From: Arthrobacter sp. Hiyo8
GTDB lineage: Bacteria; Actinomycetota; Actinomycetes; Actinomycetales; Micrococcaceae
Direction: 5' to 3'
DNA: 64,000 nt
Assembly: GCA_001549895.1 (NCBI GenBank)
Contig: AP014719.1
Location: 1,922,001 to 1,986,000 of the forward strand
Shown here: piece after piece, positions 48,634 through 58,732 of the stretch
Layout of the letters: each line of letters begins with the position of its first letter
How positions within the stretch are numbered: the stretch's first letter is position 1
Notes under the pieces: generated by a model
What the model saw: the letters and a program-made list of their open reading frames with translations, nothing else
What the model was told of the DNA's origin: nothing
Database searches by the model: none
Position numbers and translations under genes: made by a program

Positions 48634-49628
48634 GCACCCATGATTTCCAGTACCTCCTCAGCGAGTTCCTCGCCCGGTTCCTTCCCGGAGAGGTCGGCTC
48701 AGCGACGAACACCATCAGGTCCTACCGAGATGCATTCATCTTCCTCAGGTACTGCAAGGCCCACGAGAACATCGCCCCCGAGCACATGACCTGCGAGCTG
48801 TTGACCAAAGATCTCGTGGAGCGATTTCTGGCCTGGCTCGAAGCCGAGCGGGGCTGCACCGCAGCGACCCGCAACCAGCGACTGGCCGCGATCCGGTCAT
48901 TCTGCCGCTACTTGCAAGCCCGGGATATCGAGCGGATCGGGCAGTACCAGCGTGTCCTTGCGATACCAAAGAAGAAGACGACCACCGCCTCACCCCGCCA
49001 CCTCTCACTCGACGGGATCCGGCTGATCCTCGACCAGCCCGATACCAGCAAACCCTCCGGGCGACGCGACCTCGCGTTGCTCGCGCTTATCTACGACACC
49101 GGCGCCAGGGTCCAGGAGATCGCCGATCTGACCCTCGGCGACCTGCGAACCGATCCTCCCGCAACAGTCAAACTCACCGGCAAGGGCAACAAGACCAGGA
49201 TCGTGCCGCTGATGCTACCGACAGTCACTCTCGTCCAGCGTTACGCCGACGGCGCTGGCCTCACCGGACCCGCCAACAGGTCCCGGTCTCTGTTCCCCAA
49301 CCGTGGGGGTGTGAAAATGACCCGAAGCGGCATCGCCTACATCCTGGATAAGCACGTAGCCGCCGCAAGGGAAGCCAGCCCCGCGACATTGCCGGACACG
49401 ATTTCGCCACACACCCTCAGACACAGCAAGGCGATGCATCTACTTCAAGCCGGAGTCAACCTCGTCTACATCCGGGACATCCTCGGCGACGCCGACCTGA
49501 AGACCACCGAGATCTACGCCCGAATCGACGGCGAGATGAAGCGACGAGCACTCCAGAGCGCCTTCACCAACCTCACCCCGGCCGATGCCATGCCCCTGTG
49601 GCACCAAGACAAGGACATGCTCACCTAG
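48630..49628 (+). CDS. Tyrosine recombinase C of a recombinase trio
   Basis: Intact 332-residue site-specific recombinase. The N-terminal SAM-like domain includes NTIRSYRDAFIFLRYCKAHE. The catalytic residues are LIYDTGARVQEIADLTLGDL (Arg), HTLRHSKAMHLLQAGV (HxxR) and TEIYARID (Tyr). ATG 48630 lies in the ATGA overlap. Three tandem, overlapping tyrosine recombinases are the mark of RIT elements. The A member here is truncated, so the element is probably immobile. Confidence 0.9.
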   Translation: MSTHDFQYLLSEFLARFLPGEVGSATNTIRSYRDAFIFLRYCKAHENIAPEHMTCELLTKDLVERFLAWLEAERGCTAATRNQRLAAIRSFCRYLQARDIERIGQYQRVLAIPKKKTTTASPRHLSLDGIRLILDQPDTSKPSGRRDLALLALIYDTGARVQEIADLTLGDLRTDPPATVKLTGKGNKTRIVPLMLPTVTLVQRYADGAGLTGPANRSRSLFPNRGGVKMTRSGIAYILDKHVAAAREASPATLPDTISPHTLRHSKAMHLLQAGVNLVYIRDILGDADLKTTEIYARIDGEMKRRALQSAFTNLTPADAMPLWHQDKDMLT

Positions 49629-49663
49629 CTGACCAACCTCGGACGCTGACCCCACCAGAGCGG

Positions 49664-49780
49664 GGCGTTATGCCAAGAACAGCTTCAGCGACGTGCCGTC
49701 AACACGCCAGCGCGAACAAAGACTTCGGCATAATGTCCCACTCCGCATAACCGGCATTATGAGCAGCTGCGCATAATGTC
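49664..49780 (+). mobile_element. Right end of the RIT-like element with repeated CATAATG-type motifs
   Basis: GTTATGCC, GGCATAATGTC, CGCATAA, GGCATTATG and CGCATAATGTCGG occur within 117 bases, in both orientations. The motif cluster ends where DUF1016 coding sequence resumes at 49781. This marks the element boundary well. Confidence 0.6.
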
Positions 49781-50029
49781 GGCAAACTCAACTTCTACGT
49801 CGCGCTCGTCGATGATCTGCTGCGCCGGGACTACCATAACGAAACCGTCGGCATCCTGATCTGCGGCACCAAAAACGACCGCAGCGTTCGCTACAGCCTA
49901 GGACGCTCCACCTCGCCCATGGCCGTCGCCGCCTACACCTACGACAAGCTCCCCGCAGCCGAACAGCAGGCACTCCCCAACGAAGGCCACCTTGTCGCCG
50001 CCCTGGAATGGGCCGAACCTGGCCCCTGA
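49781..50029 (+). pseudogene. DUF1016 (YhcG-like) C-terminal fragment
   Basis: GKLNFYVALVDDLLRRDYHN and ETVGILICGTKNDRSVRYSL, then SYLGRSTSP-like and AAYTYDKLPAAEQQALPNEG: the PD-(D/E)xK-type C-terminal domain of YhcG proteins, 82 residues, open to its TGA at 50027. There is no start; the N-terminal part lies on the other side of the RIT element at 47003, with the middle lost. Confidence 0.8.
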
Positions 50030-50224
50030 GGCCGAGGACACCAACTAGAGCTCAACCGCGAGAGCCGATTTATGACCATGCAGGTTCGCAGTTCCAAGCC
50101 CGGTCCCTGCCGTATCCTGACAGAGAACGAAATCATGAGTGCTACCGCCCACGCACGCCGAGAAATACGATGTGCGGTTTGCCCAGCAGTTTCTGTTCAT
50201 TGCCAAACACCTGCGCGGCGGCGG

Positions 50225-50256
50225 CCTGATCGCCGGCCGGTCGGCCGGCGATCAGG
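50225..50256. repeat. Strong 14-bp hairpin
   Basis: CCTGATCGCCGGCC and GGCCGGCGATCAGG flank a GGTC loop. No T run follows, so an ordinary terminator is doubtful. It lies in the 50030-50305 gap, which holds only a short protein-like frame (YDVRFAQQFLFIAKHLRGGG) of unknown origin. Confidence 0.6.
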
Positions 50257-50305
50257 TGCCGAGTCCCGCACTTTCGCTTTGCCTGCAGACGAGAACTCGC
50301 CTCTC

Positions 50306-50752
50306 TTAGTCGAGTACCTCGACGAGCTCGAGAATATTTCCCTCCAGATCCCAAAAGTGCGCGCACCGCATCTTGAGTTCGTCGTAGTCGGCGACATCCC
50401 AAGCGAACTTCACGTCGCGAAGTTTGAGCTCTGCGACGGCGGCGGCGCAGTCATCCACGGTGAAGGCCATGTGGAACGGGCCATTCTTAATGGCCATACC
50501 GGGCGGGTCACCCCACTGAGTTGAAGACGGCGAGGATTCCTTCATCGAGACAAGCTCAAACGAGAATCCATTGACAGTCACGATCCGGACGTGAGCGTCA
50601 AGCTCCTCCGGGTCCCAGGCTCCGGTTACCACGGCACCTAGCTTCTCCTGGTACCAGGCAATCATTGCGTCCATATCGCGCACGGAGATTGCATAGTGGT
50701 GGCCACGGGTGACCTCGCCAAGCGGGTATTGCATTCGACCATTACCGGACAT
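50306..50752 (-). CDS. VOC-family protein linked to TIM-barrel isomerase
   Basis: 148 residues. GHHYAISVRDMDAMIAWYQE is the N-terminal module with the metal-ligand His; FHMAFTVDDCAAAVAELKLR and FWDLEGNILELVEVLD the C-terminal one with a metal Glu. Pattern H...H...E as in glyoxalase-type enzymes. It follows the TIM-barrel gene in the same direction with a 30-bp gap, so both probably act in one pathway. Confidence 0.85.
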   Translation of the reverse strand: MSGNGRMQYPLGEVTRGHHYAISVRDMDAMIAWYQEKLGAVVTGAWDPEELDAHVRIVTVNGFSFELVSMKESSPSSTQWGDPPGMAIKNGPFHMAFTVDDCAAAVAELKLRDVKFAWDVADYDELKMRCAHFWDLEGNILELVEVLD

Positions 50753-50782
50753 AGTTAAATCCCTACAGTTTGTTGGGGTGGA

Positions 50783-51645
50783 TTAGACGAAATCAGCGCT
50801 TCGCTTGAGTACATCATTCATTGCGGTGAAACCGATCGTGGCTGCCTCCTCGACGGGGCGCAGCCAAACGTCATGCGGCGAGAAAAGCTCTGCGTCCGCC
50901 CAAGTGTCATAGCCGAGCTTGCGGAGTGCACCCAGGATTTCCACAGTTGGTGACGCGCCCGTTCCCGGCACCAGGCGGTTGGGGTCGCCGGCAGGTGCCC
51001 GGTCACACACATGCAGACCGATGACGCGATCGCCGTGAGCCCGATGTCCTCGAACAACGTGGGTGAATCCCCAGAATGCCACGTGTCGATAAGAATGCCA
51101 ACGGCATCCGCGACCCCTGCATCGTCGATAATGTGGGCCGTCTCAGCGATGGACTGACCCAGGGTGTGGATGATCGATGGGTGAATCGGCTCGATCGCGA
51201 TTCGAACCCCGCTCTTGGTCGCCACATCCGCGATGCGGCGCAGACCTTCTCGCAGCGCAGTTTCAGCGGCTCGAGCGCTTTCGAAGCCGTCCGGCGAGCC
51301 AAACGACACAGTCACGGACGAAGGCTTGTACGGTCCGAGGCGCCGGACGGCGTCGCAAATCTGGCGGATACGGGTCTCGGTGTCCTTCGGACCTTCGAAG
51401 TCGATGCCCTTCCAGTCTCCCTTCGGCAACACCACTCCTTGCAAGGGCAGGATCGAGAGGACGCTGACGATGCAGTTCGACACCTCGAAGCCGTACCTGT
51501 CCAGCAGGCGGCGGTTGTTGTTGTCGTCCTCGGGCAGTTTCATCTCAAGAAGGCCAATGGCTTCGAAGCCCGCTGCTGCATATGCGGGCAAATCCTCTTC
51601 GAATGTGGCTTGCATGGTCGAGATCTGGTTCATGGCGGGTTTCAT
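50783..51645 (-). CDS. Sugar phosphate isomerase/epimerase-like TIM-barrel protein, frameshifted
   Basis: About 287 residues of the AP-endonuclease-2 fold. MKPAMNQISTMQATFEEDLP starts it at 51645, after a GGAAG site; GVRIAIEPIHPSIIHTLGQS and AVGILIDTWHSGDSPTLFED carry the metal-binding Glu, Asp and His. Near 51000 the frame changes to HVCDRAPAGDPNRLVPGTGA and ends ADFV. Members include inosose dehydratase, 3-dehydroshikimate dehydratase and ketose epimerases. With the VOC and MFS neighbours, a ring-compound or polyol route is likely. Confidence 0.82.
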
Positions 51646-51828
51646 GCTGAGACTTCCTTTCGCGGGCGATGCTAAGGGCCCGTGGTGGTGAACATAGATC
51701 AGATGTACGCAGTGTGAGCAGAACAGGTGATGGGCGCCGTCCCAGGGTTGGACAGGCTGGCCAGATCCGACTGAACGAGAACGGAACGGCTGCTGACACA
51801 GGTTTCTCATTCGTGCTGCTTGACGTAG

Positions 51829-53064
51829 TTATAGTGCGACGACGTAAGAGTCAGGGGCGGGCGCTGAATGCACCTTTTTGGTTGCGATGAGCAGCATGAT
51901 GGCGCAGAGAATCACCAGCGCCGGAATCACCAGAAAAGCGAGGAACGTGCCGGTGACGTCCGACAATGCCCCCAGGATAATGGGGAAAGTACCGATCGCG
52001 ATCCCCTGTCCAATCGAGATGCGCGACTGCGCCTTAGTTTCCTCTCCAGAAGAGACTGAAAACAAAGAGGCAGCTGTCAAGGGCTGCAGCGGGCCGATCC
52101 CCAAACCAGCGATGAAGAGTCCTACGACGGCAACGAGAGGGACACTCGCAGTCCAGAAGATAAGCCATCCCAACGCAGTAACGGCAAGGGCAACCAGCAG
52201 CAAAGGTCTGAGCGTCCATCGGGTACTGAGTCGCGATGAGATCGATCGGGCAATCAGTTCACCCAGAACGAGCGCGGAGGCCGAGGACGCGGCTGCCCCC
52301 AGGCTCATGCCCGCACGCTCCGAGAAGAGCGCCGGAACCCAAAACAGGGTGGAGAACTCCAAAGCGATACCGCAAATGCAAGCCACCCAGAGGAGCCAGA
52401 ATACGCCAGTAGTTTTCGATGGGCGGGCTGCTGACGGGTGAGCGGCGTTTCGCAGGCGTCGCCCGTCAAGTGCACCTACTCGGGGCATCCCCGCCAGGAA
52501 GAGGCATGCGATCACAAGGAGCACAATGGTGGTGGAGATGCCGATCCTCCATCCCCATCCCGCCGAGATACTCAGACCAACGAGGAACGGTGATGCCAGG
52601 CCCGCGGCCGCCCCAATCGCAGCGCCCTCACTCAACGCGGCTGGAGCCATGGCCTGGTGATGCACTGCCAGGCCCGGGAGCACTGAGGCGATTATCGACT
52701 CAGCCCCGAAAGCACACACAAAGGTCGCCGCGACAGTCAGAGGGAAGGAAGAACTCAAAAGGAGCCCAATGAGACCAACCGTCAGGATGGTGCTCGCAGA
52801 AAAAAGAACCCTCTTGCGTCCCAAACTGGCTGTGGCTCGGTTGATCGCGAGTGCCCCCAGAATAAGGCCCAAGGCGAGAGCCGGTCCTATCAGCCCCGCC
52901 TGCCCATTTGAGATCTTCTGCTCCTGGGCGATGATCGGAACACATGGAGAAAACCCAAGCATGAACCAACCAAATGTACAGAAGTACGCGTATAGCGAAT
53001 AGGTGACGCGGCTTCTCACGAATTTAGGTTTAGCGGAAACCGCGACGATGGGTTCAGCGGACAT
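51829..53064 (-). CDS. MFS transporter, 12 helices
   Basis: Intact 411-residue major facilitator protein. YAYFCTFGWFMLGFSPCVPI is the first helix; GALAINRATASLGRKRVLF the loop 2-3 motif. No family subgroup is clear. It lies 183 bp upstream of the TIM-barrel and VOC genes on the same strand, so it may bring in their substrate. An aromatic or cyclic acid is possible, given the catechol operon nearby, but unproven. Confidence 0.85.
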   Translation of the reverse strand: MSAEPIVAVSAKPKFVRSRVTYSLYAYFCTFGWFMLGFSPCVPIIAQEQKISNGQAGLIGPALALGLILGALAINRATASLGRKRVLFSASTILTVGLIGLLLSSSFPLTVAATFVCAFGAESIIASVLPGLAVHHQAMAPAALSEGAAIGAAAGLASPFLVGLSISAGWGWRIGISTTIVLLVIACLFLAGMPRVGALDGRRLRNAAHPSAARPSKTTGVFWLLWVACICGIALEFSTLFWVPALFSERAGMSLGAAASSASALVLGELIARSISSRLSTRWTLRPLLLVALAVTALGWLIFWTASVPLVAVVGLFIAGLGIGPLQPLTAASLFSVSSGEETKAQSRISIGQGIAIGTFPIILGALSDVTGTFLAFLVIPALVILCAIMLLIATKKVHSAPAPDSYVVAL

Positions 53065-53374
53065 TGCCTGCTCCTGCCATCGTGTGTATTGATTTCGTCA
53101 TTGTCTTATCTCCTTTGATAGCAACAAACTTCAGAATCTGGATGAAAAAGGACGCCCCAATTCATTCACGGGCACCCACAAAGCACGATGTCGTTCTCTG
53201 ACTTGAATTTCGCGCCGGTGGCGCGAGACTGCACGAACCATCGGAACGCCTTATGCAAACGTCTAGAAAGTGCGAATTGTGTTCCGGCTAAAAGGACTCG
53301 TCCGTCGCTGCCATCCGACAATGAATCGACGAACGCCGACAAGCGTCAGGCCGTCCTGGCGGGAGGGATCCCGG
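53065..53374. other. Gene-free stretch, 310 bp
   Basis: No gene or repeat is visible. It holds the promoter region of the minus-strand MFS gene and the 3' flank of the flavin-reductase gene. Confidence 0.5.
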
Positions 53375-53958
53375 CTAGGGGCTACGCATCCGTTTGAAAG
53401 TACTGGAGCCGGCGAACCAGCCCGATTCGGGAGCGTCGCCGGGGTGGTCCCACGGAGCACCCCCGACCAAGCGCCCCATCTCGCGGAACTTCCCGTTGAA
53501 GAACAGGAGCGGCTGGCGATCGGTGATGTCCAAAGCGATGACCTCGCCCACCACGATGATGTGGTCGCCGCCGTCATAGATGTTCCAAGGCCGGCATTCA
53601 AGCGTCGCTGCATTCTTCAGCAACACCGGAACGTTGCCGGCGAGGGCCCACTCGGCTCATCGTCCAGCACCTTGCCGCCGAAGTGCAACGCGACGTCCAT
53701 CTGCTCGAGCGAGAGGATGTTGATCGCGAACGGGGCGCCTTCAAGATAGCGGGCGGCCCGTGAAGTACGTGTCAGCGTCACTTGAGCCAGCGGTGGGTCC
53801 AGGGACACCGCGGTGAAGGCGTTGACGGTGGCACCGTGCGGGACACCGTCGGCCGTGCGGGTGGTGACTACCGTGACTCCGGTGGCGAACCTGCCGAACG
53901 CGTGCCGCAGGTCGAGGTTATCAACTCCGGCTCTGACTGCTCCCTGAGTCATCGACAT
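53375..53958 (-). CDS. Flavin reductase-like protein (monooxygenase reductase component), frameshifted
   Basis: About 194 residues, FMN-binding split-barrel. MSMTQGAVRAGVDNLDLRHA starts at 53958; RFATGVTVVTTRTADGVPHG and GATVNAFTAVSLDPPLAQVT are the flavin-binding motifs. A shift near 53640 leads to ATLECRPWNIYDGGDHIIVV and LLFFNGKFREMG. Such reductases give reduced flavin to a two-component aromatic hydroxylase. None is found in the window, but its place at the end of the cat operon suggests an aromatic ring hydroxylation feeding catechol. Confidence 0.83.
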
Positions 53959-54157
53959 CTCCTGTCTGGTGTGGGGTTGTGTGGGCACTGAATGCTGCCT
54001 GGCTTTATGGGGCAGAAGGAGCGTTTTTGGCAGCGCGCCATCGCGGCATGTCTGCTGGATGGATCGACGGCGGAACGGTGCCGCCGTGTGCGATGTTTGG
54101 TTAGGCCCGGGGCCGCCCCCGTGCTTATGAGTACCAGTCCTGGAACTGGTAGCGGGC

Positions 54158-55005
<848 letters not shown>

Positions 55006-55103
55006 GATGACTCCTTCGTCGATTCACGGTTGGGGTTCCGGACCGTTGTGCGCTGCACTGTGCTGTGCCTCACGTTCCTTGTTGTTTCAACAGTAGGCCC
55101 GGC

Positions 55104-55124
55104 ATTGATTGATGAGAAATACCC
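55104..55124. promoter_or_regulatory. Possible CatR box upstream of catA
   Basis: The plus strand has ATTGATTGATGAGAAATACCC. The GAAATAC[CT]CA core also occurs at 57583-57593, in front of catR. The recurrence in the two cat intergenic regions suggests a LysR binding site. Only two copies, so tentative. Confidence 0.4.
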
Positions 55125-55172
55125 ATCTGTCACTGATTGAGAGCCGGGGTATATGAATCCGAATCCGACCGG

Positions 55173-55451
55173 CTACTCGATGGCAGAGGGGTGCTTGGCG
55201 AGCGGCGTGACCTTGATGCCCATGTACGGAAACAGCGGCAGGCCTGAGAGGAGGGTGTGCAGCTCGTCGTTGCCCGCGACGTCGAACACCGAGTAGTTGG
55301 AGTACTCGCCCACGACCCGCCACAAATGCGGCCAGCGGCCGTCGTGCTGGAGCTTCTGGGAGTACTCCCGTTCCTCCGCTTTGATGGCGTCGGCGCGTTC
55401 TTTGGGCATGTCCAGCGGAATATCGACGTCCATGCGGACCAGGTAGAGCAT
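55173..55451 (-). CDS. catC: Muconolactone delta-isomerase
   Basis: Intact 92-residue enzyme converting muconolactone to 3-oxoadipate enol-lactone. MLYLVRMDVDIPLDMPKERA and LWRVVGEYSNYSVFDVAGND then LHTLLSGLPLFPYM are diagnostic. The start at 55451 follows a good AAGGAGAA site. It lies between catB and catA on the minus strand. Confidence 0.93.
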   Translation of the reverse strand: MLYLVRMDVDIPLDMPKERADAIKAEEREYSQKLQHDGRWPHLWRVVGEYSNYSVFDVAGNDELHTLLSGLPLFPYMGIKVTPLAKHPSAIE

Positions 55452-55503
55452 GAAGTTCTCCTTACGGTGTTGGGTTCCTGAGGGCAGGTGCGGCCGGGGA
55501 GGC

Positions 55504-56601
55504 CTAGTCCTGACGGTACTTCTGCAGCTTGTCGGCATCGATGACAGCGCCAACGCCAGCGATCTCGCGGACCCGGATGGCACCGTCGTTGATTTCGAGC
55601 GGCTCTGCGAGCAGGTCGTCCGTCATGTCCAGGTAGTTGGAGAGCTCCCGGCCCGCCGGGAACTGGCCTCGAAGGCGGCGCCGAACGTCACGGTGGCCAG
55701 GCTTCCGACCTGGGTGTCGATCTGGTTACCCATCGTGACGTCCACACCCAGCCCCTCGCAGAGGCCGAGGATCTGCTGGGCCTCGGTGAAACCGCTGCGC
55801 GCGGTCTTGATGCAGATGGCGTTGCTGCCGCCGGAGAGCAGCTCTCGGGACACGTCGCCGAGAGTGGGGACGCTTTCATCGCCGACGATGGGGATGCGTG
55901 ACTGCTGCACGAGCCGGCGGCGGCCCATGGCCTCACTGGCGTCGCACGGTTCTTCCAGCATGGACAGTCCTAGACCTTCGGTTTGGCGGAGGACCTCCAT
56001 AGCCTCGTTCGCCGTCCAGCCCGGTTGGCGTCGAGGTAGATCTCGGTGTCCGCACCGAGGCCCTCCCGCAGCACATGGCAGGCCTCGACGTCCAGGGAGA
56101 GCGGCCGCCGGCCGGTCTTGAGCTTGAAGGTGTCGATGCCGTACGTTTCACGGAACCCCAGCGCTTCCTCGAGGAGCTCGGCGGCGGGCTTGAAGCCCAG
56201 CATGTGGGACACCCGCATGCTGTCGGTGAAGCCGCCAAGCAATTTGTGCACGGGGGTGTCCAGGGAGATGCCGATGATGTCCCATAGGGCGATGTCCAGG
56301 GCCCCTTGGCCGTGGGGTTGTTGACCGTGCGGCGGAGCACCTGCTGGACCTTGGAGCGGTCCATCGGATCCAGCCCGATCAGCTGCGGGGCAAACACATT
56401 GGTCACCACAGCGACGATGGATTCCTGCGTTTCGCCGTACGTGTAGGGGCGTGGAGGGGTGTCGGCCACGCCGCAGATGCCAGTGTCCGTATGGATCCGG
56501 ACCAGCACGTGTTCCGCGGCCGTGACCTCTCCGCTCGCGAACTTCAGGGGCCGGGCGTAGGGGATGGAGTAGGGGATGGCCTCAATACGTGCGATTTTCA
56601 T
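55504..56601 (-). CDS. catB: Muconate cycloisomerase, frameshifted
   Basis: Enolase-superfamily enzyme of about 366 residues turning cis,cis-muconate into muconolactone. MKIARIEAIPYSIPYARPLK starts at 56601. IDTFKLKTGRRPLSLD has the KxK catalytic pair, EIYLDANR and MLEEPCDASE and VGDESV bind Mg. Frame changes are near 56300, 56010 and 55650. The C-terminus reads GVGAVIDADKLQKYRQD in the corrected frame, ending at 55504. ATG overlaps catR by 4 bp. Confidence 0.9.
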
Positions 56602-57509
56602 TCGGAGGTGTCCTTTGCGGCGGCTGCTGGCTGTGAGGCGGGGAGGGCGTCGAAGAGGCCCAGAAAGGTCCGGATCAGCGGGGTCGCATTGTTCCGGTTC
56701 CATGCGACGGCGAGGTCAACCGGCGGGGGGTCCCGGAGCGGGCGGAAGGCGACGCCTTGGAAGGAAAACATCCGGGAGGTCATGGGCACGAGTGCGACGC
56801 CCATGCCGGCGGCCACGAGCGAGAGCAGGGTGGATGTTTCCTTGGACTCCTGCACCAGGCGAGGCTGGAAACCGGCCTTGCGGCAGGCTTCAACGGAGAT
56901 GGTGTTGACTACGGAGTCCGCGGAATAGCCGATGAAGTCCTCGGCGGCCAGATCGGTGATGTCCAGTGTGCCGCGCTCCGCGAGGGGCGAATCGGCAGGC
57001 AGAGCCGCCACCAGCTGGTCCTGTTCAAGCAACCTCAGCGTGAGCTCGTCGGAGCGGACCGGGGGGCGGAGGACTGCTACGTCCAGCCGGCCTTCTTCGA
57101 GAGCAGCCTCCATCTGTGGTGTCAGCATCTCGCCTTGCACAGTGATCCTGAGCCCTGGGAGGGTCCGGCGTGCTGCCTGAACGATGCTGGGCATCAGCCG
57201 GTACGTGGCGGTTCCGGTGAAGCCGACCCGGATCACGCCGGTGGCTCCTGCGCCGACCTGCTGGACATCGTCCACGAGGGCGCCGAGGTCCTGCAGCAGC
57301 GCGCGTCCGCGGTCCAGCAGGACCTGCCCGGCCGGGGTGAGCTCAACCTTGCGCGTGGTGCGCACCAATAGGGGCGTGCCGAGCTGCTCCTCGAGCTGTC
57401 GGATCGCCTGCGACAGCGGCGGCTGCGCCATGTGCAGGCGGAGAGCTGCCCGGCCAAAGTGCCTCTCCTCCGCCACGGCAATGAAGTACTTCAGGTGCCG
57501 AGTCTCCAT
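56598..57509 (-). CDS. catR: LysR-family regulator of the catechol operon
   Basis: Intact 303-residue regulator. METRHLKYFIAVAEERHFGR and AALRLHMAQPPLSQAIRQLE form the winged helix-turn-helix; a ligand domain like CatR/BenM follows (RVGFTGTATYRLMP, VPMTSRMFS). I start at ATG 57509, as family members begin METRHL. Unusually it is the first gene of the operon, same direction and overlapping catB, not divergent. It is likely induced by muconate. Confidence 0.87.
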   Translation of the reverse strand: METRHLKYFIAVAEERHFGRAALRLHMAQPPLSQAIRQLEEQLGTPLLVRTTRKVELTPAGQVLLDRGRALLQDLGALVDDVQQVGAGATGVIRVGFTGTATYRLMPSIVQAARRTLPGLRITVQGEMLTPQMEAALEEGRLDVAVLRPPVRSDELTLRLLEQDQLVAALPADSPLAERGTLDITDLAAEDFIGYSADSVVNTISVEACRKAGFQPRLVQESKETSTLLSLVAAGMGVALVPMTSRMFSFQGVAFRPLRDPPPVDLAVAWNRNNATPLIRTFLGLFDALPASQPAAAAKDTSE

Positions 57510-57570
57510 TGACACTCCTGGCAGATCGAGGCAGGGCACGGTGCCATGCTCCGACCAGCTTAGGATCCCC

Positions 57571-57626
57571 GATTAGTAAGGGGAAATACTCACTTCGGAT
57601 CCATTAGGACGAATTGGATACTAATC
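57571..57626. promoter_or_regulatory. Inverted repeat in the catR promoter region
   Basis: GATTAGTA (57571-57578) and TACTAATC (57619-57626) are perfect inverse copies with 40 bp between, and the GAAATACTCA motif (57583-57592) lies inside. It begins 62 bp upstream of catR. A LysR operator is likely. Confidence 0.45.
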
Positions 57627-58084
57627 TGAGCAAGGTCAATTCAAGGTGCAAGAAACCAAGGGTCTCACGACGTTGCTTGTGCTGGTTCTTTAGGGGCGGG
57701 TGCCAGGCGCTTGCGCGGCGCCCTACCTTCGGCAGCATGATGGGCCCAGGTAGTGCACCTTCCCGGAGTAGATAGCCGTGTCGATTGCCCTCAAGGATTC
57801 TGCGTACCGGCCTTCGTGCACTGATCAGAGACCCCTTCTGCGGGCACTCCCCCGGCCATTTCCAAACGCCGATAACCGGCGTTTCGTCGGCCTGAGCTGG
57901 GGGGAGGCCGCCCAATCGGGGGCGTGCCCGCTTACCAAACCCGTTCATGGAAGCTATGTCCGACCGGGGATTCTCTGGTGACACTCGGCCAGGACAGCTT
58001 CCGTCGAGTGCGTCGTAAGACTCGAGGTATCGAGTCAGTTGGGGGTGCGAGCAGTGCGGACCTGATGCATTGGGCCGGTCCGTT
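57627..58084. other. Gene-free stretch, about 460 bp
   Basis: No frame here looks like a conserved protein. It separates the catechol operon from a zone of gene relics and may itself be decayed sequence. Confidence 0.5.
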
Positions 58085-58372
58085 CTACGGACCGATCTCT
58101 ATCGTCCAGCCTGATGATCTGTAGGCATCGGCCGTTTGCGGATCTAATCGACTGTCAGTGATGACTTTTTCAATGTGCGCGGGCGGGACCATCTGTATCA
58201 GTGCCGTTGTCCCGAATTTGGAGGCGTCAATCACGGCTATGCTCCGGCTGGCCCTTTGAACTGCGGTCGTGGCCACATCGGCCAGGTCGCGCTGGGTTGT
58301 GACGAGGCCTGCGCTGGGTGTGATTCCGGCCGCCGAGACTACGGCCATTGAGAAGGACAGCTTTGACAGGAA
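58085..58372 (-). pseudogene. DeoR-family regulator, C-terminal fragment
   Basis: FLSKLSFSMAVVSAAGITPS and LADVATTAVQRASRSIAVID then ASKFGTTALIQMVPPAHIEK and VITDSRLD are the end of a DeoRC sugar-sensing domain. The DNA-binding part is missing: the sequence stops at about 58372 and changes to DUF1016 sequence on the other strand. Confidence 0.7.
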
Positions 58373-58385
58373 TTCAATGGTCCAG

Positions 58386-58550
58386 GGTCCGGTCACTGTG
58401 CGCTATGCTCTCGAAGGTTCCGCTCAACCCCTGACCGTGGCGTCATACACCTACGATGCCCTTCCGGCTGATGAGCAGGCCACCCTGCCCTCCCCAGCCG
58501 CCATCACGGCTGCGCTCGAGCACGACCCGAAGAGTGCTCTCGACGCGTGA
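58386..58550 (+). pseudogene. DUF1016 (YhcG-like) C-terminal fragment, third copy
   Basis: GPVTVRYALEGSAQPLTVAS then YTYDALPADEQATLPSPAAI: the end of a DUF1016 domain, 54 residues to its TGA. It is diverged from the 49781 copy, so it comes from another gene or an older event. No start is present. Confidence 0.7.
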
Positions 58551-58732
58551 CGCGTTCAGCTTTTAGACCGCCGTGAGCGCACGACTCCAGCCCAGACAGC
58601 GGAGCGAAATCGCACGAGACCGGGACGGGCGCCAGTCGGAGACCATGGCAAATGCGCCGCCAACCGCATTTCCTGTGGTGTCCTGTGGGTACCACAAAAA
58701 TTCATAGCATCGACGGCCATCATGTCTACCGG

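Noticed and set aside
47200..49628. Integron or phage integrase
   Set aside because: Three overlapping tyrosine recombinases without attC sites, cassettes or phage genes fit a RIT element better.
51076..51675. Plus-strand 199-codon frame over the TIM-barrel gene
   Set aside because: It is the antisense of a gene with clear metal-binding motifs.
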